Shown here: piece after piece, positions 58,901-64,000 of the stretch | Layout of the letters: every line of letters begins with the position of its first letter | Position numbering within the stretch: the first letter of the stretch is position 1 | Assembly: GCF_900101545.1 (NCBI RefSeq) | Contig: NZ_FMZU01000028.1 | Span: 1 to 64,000 of the forward strand | Direction of reading: 5' to 3' | DNA length: 64,000 bases | Source of the DNA: Variovorax sp. CF079 | Lineage (GTDB): Bacteria; Pseudomonadota; Gammaproteobacteria; Burkholderiales; Burkholderiaceae_C | Position numbers and translations under genes: made by a program | Notes under the pieces: model-generated | Databases searched by the model: none | Seen by the model: the letters and a program-made list of their open reading frames with translations, nothing else | Told to the model about the DNA's origin: nothing

Positions 58901-61773
58901 GTGGCGAGGGTGATCGTGGTGGCGAGGGTGATCGTCGCGCCGGCCTGGTTGTTCACGCTGCCCGTGGCCGCGACGCTGGAGTCCGCACTGCTGCCGCCCT
59001 GGATCGTGCCGGTGTTCGTGATCTCGCCGACCGAAATCGCCAGCTTGTCGCCCAGCATGAGGCCTGCATTGGCGAGCTTGCTGCCGGTGCCCGCGATGCC
59101 GAGGGTGCTGCCGGCCTGCATCGTGCCGGCGTTGCTCAGACCATCGGCCGCGCTGATGTCGGCCTGCAAGCGGCCGCCGGTGCGCAGCAGCGCCGTCGCC
59201 TGGTTGTCGAGGCGGTTCGCGCTGAAGGTGGCATCCTCCTGCGCCTGCAGCGTGCCGCGGTTGGTCAGCAGGCCCGCCACGTTCACTTGGCTCGGTGCCG
59301 CGCCGCTTTGCGTGGACAGCAGCCAGACGCCCGCATTGTCGAGCGACCCTGCATCGACCCGGCTGCCACCAGCAGCCTGGATCCACCCGTTGGATTGGTT
59401 CTTCGTCGTGCCGGCCGCGAGGGTGAGGGTGCCGTCCGAGAGCAGATTCCCGCTGTTGTCGAGCGTCTCGGTTGCGCCGCCGTTGCTGTCGGCGATGTCC
59501 AGCGAGGTCCCGGCGTGGATCGTTCCGCTGTTGGCGATGGTGCCGTCCGCGCGCACGACGGCGCTGCCGTTGGTGGCATCCACGACGCCGGCATTGTCCA
59601 GGCCTTGCGCCGAGCTCAACGCGACGTTGGCGCCGCTGAGCGTGCCGCCGGCGGCGTTGCCGAGGGCGCCGCCGCTCGTGAGCGAGAGCGTCTTGCCTGC
59701 CTGCAGCACGGCGCCGTTGGCGTTCTGAATGGCACCTGAGGTGGTGGCGCCGAGGTCCCCGGCGGCTGCGATGGCATGGCGGTTGTCGAGTACGCCGGCC
59801 GAGATCGTGACATCGCCGGCGGACTGCACGACGCCGCTGTTGAGCAGGGTGCCGCCGATCTCAATGCGATCCGTCGCGCCGGCCTGTTGCGACAGCAGCC
59901 AGGTTCCCGTGTTGTCGAGCGAGCCGGCGCGGATGACGGAGCCGGTGGCCGCCTGGATCCAGCCGCCCGCCTGGTTGTCGAGCGCGACAGCGTTCACGTC
60001 CATGGCGTGGCCGGCGAGCAGGTCGCCGCTGTTGGCCAGCCCTTGCACGGCCGCGCCGTCGCGGCCGGCGACGACGATGTCCTGGGCGGCGCGCACGCTG
60101 CCGGTGTTGGTGAGCGTGTCTGCCACATGCAGGGTGGCGGTGCCCGTCACCGCGATCACCTTGCCGCTGTTGTGCAGGCTCGCGGCGGCGATCGTGTTGG
60201 CGCCGCCGGCCTGCATCCATGCGCTGTTGTCGATCGCCGCGGCGCGCGTCGTCATCGACTGGCCCGCCAGCAGGGTGCCGCGGTTGTCGATCGCCTGGGT
60301 TGCGCCGCCCGCGGCGTCGGCGATGTCGAGGTTCTGGCCCGCGTTGATCTGGCCGCTGTTGGCGATGACGTCCCCCGCGCGCAGCGTGACGCTGCCCTGG
60401 TCGGCCGTGATCGTGCCGGCGTTGGTGATGCCCTTCGCCGCATCGATGGCGAGTTGCCCGCCGATGCTCTGCACGCCCTGGCCGTCGCCGCTCGCGGTCG
60501 ACAGCACGCCGGCGGCGGCAAGGCGCAGGTCGCCTCCCGCCCGCACGGCCGCCGCGCCGAGGGCGAGGTCGCCCGCGGTGGCGCTGGCCTCCATGGCCCG
60601 TGCCGACTGCAGGCGCGAGCCTTGCCCCGCGTCGATGCGGGTCGCGCTCGCCTGGAGGTCGTTGCCGGCGATCAGCGCCGCGCGTTCGAGCGCCAGGCCG
60701 CCCTGCGTCGCGGCCACCCGGACATCGCGGGCGGCGGTCAGGGTTGCATCGGCCAGCGCAATGGCTGTGGCATCGGCGCTGCTGCTCGCCACCAGCACGT
60801 CGCGCTGCGCCGACAGGCGGTTGCGCAGCTCGACGCGGCCGGCCGCCGAGAGCGTGAAGTCCTCCGCGCTGGCCGCCGCATCGCCCAGCATGCGCACGCC
60901 CACGCCGGCTTCGGTGGCCATCAGGCGGATGCGGTTCGCATACATGCCGCCGAGCACCGAGCTGTCGATCGCGTAGCTCGGCGCGCTGCCCAGCGCATCG
61001 GCGCTGCCGGTGATGGCGCGCGTGCCGTAGTCCCACTGGTTCGGGCCGGTGAAGATGCCCAGGTCCTTCGCGTTGACGTTGGCCTCGAGCCGCACCGAGC
61101 GCGTCACCAGGTCCAGCACCTGCTGTGCCGTGGCGTTCAGGCCGTTGCCCGTGACCAGGATGTCGCCCTGGTTGACGTTGAAGCCGCCGAGCGCGCCGTT
61201 CGCGGTGAAGAAGGGCACGCCGGTCGAGAGCGTCACCCGGTCGGTGTTGATGAAGCCGCAGCCCGAGCAGGTGATGCCGTAGGGGTTGGCCAGCACCACG
61301 TCGGCCTTGTTGCCCAGCACCTCGGTGAAGCCGGCCAGCGTGCTGCGGTTGTTGCTCACCACCTCATTGAGGATCACGCTGGCCGGGCTGACCATGTTGA
61401 AGTTCGCCAGCACCTGGCCGGCGAGCTGCGACTGGTAGTTGATCTGCTGCGTGCTCGTCGTGTTGTTGAGCACCAGGCCATTCGCGTTCACGTTGAACTG
61501 CTGGTAGCGGTTGTGCGACAGCCCCGCCGCGTTCGCGGCGTTGATGTTGACCACCGTTGTGCCGTTGGGTGAGACGTAGGCGCTGGCCTGGCCACCGGGG
61601 GCGAGCACGGCGGAGGGCACCTGGGCCTGCGCGGTCGACAGCGCGGCCGCGAGCGCCGTCGCGACGGCGAGGCGCGAACGCCTGCTGCTCTTGCCGCGCC
61701 CGCGTGCGGTTTCGGCGACGGCGACCCAGCTGCCGAAGGCGGCATTCCAGACGACACGATAGATGTGGTTCAT
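52909..61773 (-). CDS. Filamentous haemagglutinin-type TpsA adhesin (2954 aa)
   Basis: The longest gene. It opens with an ESPR extended signal (NHIYRVVWNAAFGSWVAVAE, RRSRLAVATALAAALSTAQA) and the TPS haemagglutination domain (~52-300) with NPYGITCSGCGFINTDRVTL. A beta-helix of several hundred filamentous-haemagglutinin repeats follows (e.g. GGNLAVQAGNDITLAGTDAK), rich in Ser/Thr in the distal half. Residues ~2735-2830 are a Pro/Ala-rich linker; the last ~120 residues end in an Ig-like PLPSWLKFDPKTGAFQGKPP domain, not a CdiA-type VENN/toxin module. It probably acts as a surface or secreted adhesin. Confidence 0.92.
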   Translation of the reverse strand: MNHIYRVVWNAAFGSWVAVAETARGRGKSSRRSRLAVATALAAALSTAQAQVPSAVLAPGGQASAYVSPNGTTVVNINAANAAGLSHNRYQQFNVNANGLVLNNTTSTQQINYQSQLAGQVLANFNMVSPASVILNEVVSNNRSTLAGFTEVLGNKADVVLANPYGITCSGCGFINTDRVTLSTGVPFFTANGALGGFNVNQGDILVTGNGLNATAQQVLDLVTRSVRLEANVNAKDLGIFTGPNQWDYGTRAITGSADALGSAPSYAIDSSVLGGMYANRIRLMATEAGVGVRMLGDAAASAEDFTLSAAGRVELRNRLSAQRDVLVASSSADATAIALADATLTAARDVRVAATQGGLALERAALIAGNDLQASATRIDAGQGSRLQSARAMEASATAGDLALGAAAVRAGGDLRLAAAGVLSTASGDGQGVQSIGGQLAIDAAKGITNAGTITADQGSVTLRAGDVIANSGQINAGQNLDIADAAGGATQAIDNRGTLLAGQSMTTRAAAIDNSAWMQAGGANTIAAASLHNSGKVIAVTGTATLHVADTLTNTGSVRAAQDIVVAGRDGAAVQGLANSGDLLAGHAMDVNAVALDNQAGGWIQAATGSVIRAGSLDNTGTWLLSQQAGATDRIEIGGTLLNSGVVQSAGDVTISAGVLDNRHAIAAAGDLGATTSGAIQNANGAVLQAGKTLSLTSGGALGNAAGGTLSGANVALSSAQGLDNAGVVDATNGSAVVRADGTIANSGTIHAGTSLDIADSNGGATETLDNSGNLLSDGTLTLAAGTTKNQSNGWIQAAGGSRVDAGSLDNAGVWLLSTQSGAAPSQVNVAGLLTNRGTLQAQEDATFSANRLDNQATALLRTGGRLQADISAADGLSNAGTMQAGSTLGIAGTGSKLANAGLMLGDKLAISVGEITNTGTIQGGSSADSSVAATGSVNNQAGATITLATTITLATTNTGGGTLSGQSIVNAGMLQSLGALTLRIGSGGLTTQVDGTAGHGDIVANGALTLQALGANSFTATVYGTLQSGGLLSVNGDLNSTLALNGNALGDSIAVNIGKVSIGAQAAMVSQYTLDLDASTLSLAVQGTGASAKTGRILSALDASRQGKGTIRVSNAFANDGLLFSAHDLDVQAPSIAVGATGAISALKDLKVHANGGALDLTAATPDAQAGNLNNAGLLYAGHMLTAQANGTLTNTGDINSDDSLSLRANTLLNGRIINATNDITIVAATLKNEIPGLQRITTRGPDSAHTEIASRDDYHDGAADGGNKDVATLYQYSYTTTQSYSQDLPEVVPQITAGRNMRLAFHEGSNIGGTIYAGASMNLQGFSHDPAQTDGALHAGLGIADDAGHGFQLTGATFTNDNLALTTTPHIVRYSLTTKYVLLGPDTEYENRLCDRNGTWDAVCYTSGYEDSPQTPTANNVLKAGLYTASLRGSGFSLINNGSTAQDVGSDQDLNGVREAAAPASTGASRTAARGGLPDSAVSQGPSLAVAGIGATGFGGSTSARPLPAMSFLDANAANGVKGTSFGGINIALPTNPNGYFVTVQSPGARYLVETNPLYLTGTAAVGSDYLTRLLGYDADKLSMRLGDASYEAWLVKQQLIQQTGSAVLASYQGADAQMKGLMESAASQSQSLGLVYGKALTPAQQAALKQDIVWMVQTEIDGKAVLAPVVYLAQSTKNKIASGAVISAQDADLSLTSLTNTGGTIVGGRSLVIASAGDITNLSGLIKGGNVSLSSTQGSIVNKTASEGGGGEHFYSTVLGKTSGIESTGTLSLDAKKDITNLGATLNAGTDASLKAGGNVTFDTIEKTDTSSTFSNIQVKHGSGTKDTTTTSVTQVKSGLTVGGNLAVQAGNDITLAGTDAKVGGNAELQAGNNLNIIARENTTTTHTESKASGFGMNNSLYGTTKTTSDSLSVRNVGSSFDVGGNASLAAKNDITIQGSNVDVKGDGKISATNVNVLAGRNYDETHTTTKNTGAMQVGASGKGSASANSASKAGSGRGLANASAEASAGAGGKGAAGLAFSSTTTTTTDTTDLRHVGSNLNFGGNLAVDASKDLTLQGSTVNAGGNATVNAQNVNLLAAEDKKTSSTSTTTTKVGLMASTDNKAQSGAGVSASAAGGKGNPNAGADANAGASATSENHVDVFQQTKSTTRTLDTTHQGSAINAKGNLDVTARDNLTLEGSTMSTGKDMSLAATDMSFKAVNDVHQVSTTSSSTTAGFYASGKAQAGASADAGVGLGAKAGAQANASASGEVGLYGSNTSASSVEGSTTAVTSGLSAGNNITRKATNSITDVGTRIEGGGNLVQTAKTITSLAAADTTYASSESTSHTAKVGAYGEASASVSAEGQVGPGASKQSMNVGVGGGVKASYEYGNEASQSASSTAVVSTIRMGGSVNSSSSGKTTLEGTQIDAKKDVTLEAASLDYKAAQNTSSSSSSKTSAGGSVKADIANKGGSAEVNYQGEKSKESASTAVTGGIASGGNLTIKTQGDTRLEGTNLAAGGAATVDAGGKLDFAAAKNTASSSSQEVGVAAGVSATKKGGSANVDLSVGKSSSSLDQDVAGSISSGSGPLTLRSGGDASFTGTAIASTAGDVSVAAGGNLAMNAARTIATSESLSVDVSAAGGGGNKEKVTGNGTFIGSTASGKGTAVNHRSGQASLGVGSSKSASNIATAGSIASGGKISLSSGGNTSLEGTQVAAANGVAVDTGGSFETKAAVSTSSSQVVGFSASASGSSMTPSNKTGAKTNPPAGTPAPAPAPAPAPATTTLPGTSKPPATPPPATPGTSKPPAVPPPPTPGSSGKPPAVPPPPTPTAAGSTPAAPAAKPPASPYEQQKGGGMANVYVDKQKNTTVQNTTISGGAGGIVINQGKSTPSAQKISASVPLPAAMPPGKTAQALTSDGKPLPSWLKFDPKTGAFQGKPPADFKGELKVNVSVPQADGTTKTVPMRFSGQ
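53281..53570 (-). repeat. Pro/Ala/Thr-rich imperfect repeats inside TpsA
   Basis: About 97 codons of short units such as GTSKPPAVPPPPTPGSSGKP and an (AP)n run (PAPAPAPAPAP). The DNA shows repeated GGCGGC-rich units and a tandem GGGGCC run near 53480-53510. Such tracts change length by slippage. It connects the beta-helix with the terminal domain. Confidence 0.7.
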
Positions 61774-61794
61774 GAGAGGCCTTTCAGCGCGGGT

Positions 61795-63546
61795 TCAGAG
61801 CGAATAGGAGAGGCGCACGCCGACCCGGGTCGATTCGCGCGTCATGGAGGCGGGCAGGTGGAGGGCGCGCGAGGCGAACAGGTCCACGCTCAGTCCGCGC
61901 CACAGCAGGGAGGCGCCGAGGGTGGCGCCCGACATCGAGCCCGAGGGCACGCCGTCGGCGTGGTTGCTCACGCGGCCGAAGTCGTAGCCGACATAGACGC
62001 GGCCCGACAGCGTCTCGCCGCCTGCCACGGTCTGCCAGGGCAGGGCGATCTCGTTGCGCCAGTAGTAGCCGCTGTCGCCGCTCAGGGTGTTGAGCAGCGA
62101 GCCGCGCACCGAGGCGATGCCGCCCACCAGGATCTGCTGCGAGCCGTAGAGCGTGTCGCGGCTGCGCTGCCCGCTGAACTGGCTCGACCACAGGAGCGGC
62201 TGGCCGCCGATGTCGAAGCGGCGGCTGTAGCCCAGGTCGAGCGTGAACTTGCTGAACTGCGCGTGCGGCAGCTTGTCCGAGAGCCCCGCCGGGTCCTCGA
62301 GCGCGCCCAGGATCGTCAGTCCCCGCACGAAGCCGAGGCGGGCGTTCAGCACGCCGCCGGCCAGCTGCGTGAAGGCGGCGGTGCCGAGGTCGAGCGTGCT
62401 CAGCTTGCGGCTGCTCACCGAGAGGAACTCGCCGCCCAGGAAGTTGCGGCTGTCCTGCGCCGTGAGCTTGGCCGACATCGACACGCGGCTCGCCTGGTCG
62501 CGATAGACCACGCGGTCGACGCCGAGGCTCTGCGTGGCGGTGCGCCCTTCGGAAGCGAGCTTCCTGCCGCTGGGAAGCACGAGTGTGTTGGTGTAGTCGC
62601 TTTCGCTCGCATCGACGCTGAAGCTGCTGTAGCCGAAGGGCACCGAGGCGCGCAGCGCCGTCATGCCGGAGTTGTGCTCGCGGTCGTGCGGCACCGACTG
62701 GCGGCGCGTGATCGCGATCAGCTCGTTCAGGCCCAGCAGGCTGTCGAGGCTGAGGGTGGCCGAAGCGCTCTTCTCGCCCGTGGCGGGCGTGCCCGTGTTG
62801 TCGTAGGTGGTGAAGAGATGCACCGGCAGCCGCGCCTTGTTGCGCACCACCACCACGCTCTGGCCGGGCTGGCTGCCGGGCTGGAGGTCCAGCGTGGCCT
62901 CGTTCGAGGACAGGCTGTTGAGCTGGTCGATGCCTTGCTCCAGGTCGCGCAGGTTCAGCAGGTCCCCGGGGTGCGCCGGGAAGGCGCCGGGGATCGACAC
63001 CGCGCCGGCGCTGCGGCCGGTCTGCTGCAACTCGAAGCGCTCGATGCGGCCTTCCACCACGGCGATCTCGAGTACGCCGCTGCGCAGATCCTGCGCGGGC
63101 AGGTAGGCGCGCGTCGTGATGAAGCCGCGGTCAATGTAGCTCTTCGTGAGCGCCGCCAGAATGGCTTCGAGCTCGGCCGCGCCGAGGCAGCGGCGCGCGT
63201 AGTCGCGCGTGATGGCGTTGCCGACGTCCTCGGGCAGCCGGCTCGCGCCGCCGATGCGGATCTCGCGGATGTCGCGGCACGGGGCGCCGATGTCGGGCAC
63301 CGACACTTTCGGCTCGATCGTTCTCAGGTCGGTGCCGCCCGGCGGCGGCCGCTGCGGCAGGGCGCGCTCCTGTTCCTGGCGCAGCCGCTCCTGCTGCTGG
63401 CGCTCGATGAGCTGGTTTTGGCGGTCCAGGGCGTTCGGGTCGATCTGTGCCTGGGCCGGCAAGGCCGTCGCCAGCAAGAGCAGTGTCAGCAGATGTGTTT
63501 TTTGTGTCTGTCGCGGCAGGCGGCGCCGGCGCTCGGCAATGGGCAT
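61795..63546 (-). CDS. TpsB/FhaC-type outer membrane transporter
   Basis: A ~583-aa Omp85-superfamily transporter. Signal: THLLTLLLLATALPAQA; then a long N-terminal helix with Gln/Arg (RQNQLIERQQQERLRQEQER), POTRA1 (~85-160) and POTRA2 (~165-235, VVVVRNKARLPVHLFTTYDN) and a 16-strand barrel. The conserved VRG motif occurs as GGIASVRGSLLNTLSGDSGY, with YYWRNEIALPW after it. The last strand is GVRLSYSL. It should secrete the TpsA, whose gene starts 21 bp downstream. ATG at 63546 is preferred over one 10 codons upstream. Confidence 0.9.
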   Translation of the reverse strand: MPIAERRRRLPRQTQKTHLLTLLLLATALPAQAQIDPNALDRQNQLIERQQQERLRQEQERALPQRPPPGGTDLRTIEPKVSVPDIGAPCRDIREIRIGGASRLPEDVGNAITRDYARRCLGAAELEAILAALTKSYIDRGFITTRAYLPAQDLRSGVLEIAVVEGRIERFELQQTGRSAGAVSIPGAFPAHPGDLLNLRDLEQGIDQLNSLSSNEATLDLQPGSQPGQSVVVVRNKARLPVHLFTTYDNTGTPATGEKSASATLSLDSLLGLNELIAITRRQSVPHDREHNSGMTALRASVPFGYSSFSVDASESDYTNTLVLPSGRKLASEGRTATQSLGVDRVVYRDQASRVSMSAKLTAQDSRNFLGGEFLSVSSRKLSTLDLGTAAFTQLAGGVLNARLGFVRGLTILGALEDPAGLSDKLPHAQFSKFTLDLGYSRRFDIGGQPLLWSSQFSGQRSRDTLYGSQQILVGGIASVRGSLLNTLSGDSGYYWRNEIALPWQTVAGGETLSGRVYVGYDFGRVSNHADGVPSGSMSGATLGASLLWRGLSVDLFASRALHLPASMTRESTRVGVRLSYSL

Positions 63547-63576
63547 GGTTCGGGTCCGTTGCGAAGCCGGTGCCAA

Positions 63577-63897
63577 GTGCGGGATGCGGACCCTGCGAGG
63601 GGCGTCGGCGCGGCTTCGTTTGGGCGCGAACTGTTACATGCAGATGCAATTCTGGGAATCACGGAAACCGGTGATTGGTGCGTGATTTCTGCGCGCAAAT
63701 GCCTGCCTTGTATCTCTGGACGCAGGTTTCCGGCCTTGGCTCGCGCAGCATGACGGGGTTTCTCGGGAGCTCTGATGAGGGCGCTGGCCGCAGGAGCGGA
63801 TGGAACCACGCAATTCCCGCTCGGCCGATCGAGAGAGAAGCATGGAATGAGGCGGGGAGGCAGCAGGGCAGCGTCTCGTCGAGCTACCTTGGGAGCT
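63577..63897. other. Region upstream of the tps locus
   Basis: About 320 bp with the presumed minus-strand promoter of tpsB near 63600-63680. An AT-richer stretch (TTACATGCAGATGCAATTCTG, 63632-63652) is the best promoter candidate, but no consensus -35/-10 pair with good spacing was found. The rest shows no coding features. Confidence 0.4.
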
Positions 63898-64000
63898 GTG
63901 GCGGAGACGCCTGAGGCTGTCGCGGCGCTGGCGCAGCAGATGCTCTTGCTCATGCGCGAGCAGGATCGCGAGCGGAGCTGGCTGCTGGCTGCTGGTGCAG
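63898..64000 (+). CDS. Start of an unknown plus-strand gene, truncated by the window
   Basis: A GTG at 63898 opens VAETPEAVAALAQQMLLLMR, EQDRERSWLLAAGA, running off the end. An Ala/Gln-rich coiled coil of this type begins several transposase and regulator families, but ~35 residues are not enough to name one. No clear ribosome site. Confidence 0.3.
   Translation, partial: MAETPEAVAALAQQMLLLMREQDRERSWLLAAGA

Noticed and set aside
51910..59739. Plus-strand open frame of 2609 codons antisense to TpsA and the two-component genes
   Set aside because: It is caused by the high GC and repetitive codon pattern of the tpsA gene. Its translation is Arg/Ala/Gly-rich without domains, and it crosses three real minus-strand genes.

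Overview
The window is high-GC DNA with gene content typical of a soil or plant-associated Burkholderiales, most likely Comamonadaceae and close to Variovorax. This placement is inference: it rests on Bug/TctC-type binding proteins paired with LysR regulators, a two-partner secretion (filamentous haemagglutinin) locus, a XapX/DoxX/amidohydrolase operon and an interspersed 14-bp intergenic repeat. I saw no rRNA, tRNA, CRISPR array or replication origin.

Region by region. 0-8.6 kb is accessory sequence: a SUKH-domain membrane protein, a small YCII protein, an intact MazF-type toxin-antitoxin pair with a clear operator/promoter, GNAT, MarR, an NTF2-like protein, a thioesterase, a frameshifted isoprenylcysteine methyltransferase and a methyltransferase. 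8.6-11.4 kb is a sulfur-stress type operon (ArsR-rhodanese fusion, metallo-beta-lactamase hydrolase, MFS transporter). 11.5-18.1 kb holds two tandem copies of one module, [LysR divergent from amidase - Bug binding protein - MFS]. Copy 1 has lost most of the MFS gene; copy 2 has an amidase reduced to its two ends and an MFS cut after its first helix. 18.1-19.4 kb is a graveyard of joined gene fragments (CBASS-type CD-NTase C-terminus, thiolase C-terminus, SDR N-terminus, amidohydrolase tail). 19.5-24.7 kb is a LysR-controlled cystathionine-lyase-like/amino-acid ABC locus whose ATPase gene survives only as its first codons.

24.7-36.3 kb mixes intact genes (cupredoxin, PstS-like protein, VOC, methyltransferases, TGS-domain GTPase) with decayed ones (RelE/XRE toxin-antitoxin pair, a MITE-like element, an IS1182-type transposase tail, a polar amino-acid binding protein, a rhomboid fragment). 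36.7-38.8 kb is a large thioredoxin-fold/DUF255 protein. 39.1-41.6 kb has an NTP_transf_8-like nucleotidyltransferase behind an AT-rich operator, a broken tyrosine recombinase and the C-terminal half of an AraC regulator. 41.6-49.4 kb is one LysR-associated operon (pirin, isochorismatase-like hydrolase, XapX, amidohydrolase, DoxX, MFS, alpha/beta hydrolase) with two perfect dyads in the divergent promoter region, and the N-terminal half of an AraC gene beyond its end. 50.3-63.5 kb, all on the minus strand, is a TpsB - TpsA (2954 aa) - NarL-type regulator - 7TM histidine kinase locus that looks co-transcribed.

The main themes are a duplicated and decaying uptake module, a strikingly high number of truncated or frameshifted genes for one 64-kb stretch, and a filamentous haemagglutinin carrying its own two-component system. 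The best candidates for new biology are the SUKH-membrane protein, the solitary nucleotidyltransferase with its repeated operator, and the TPS/two-component locus.
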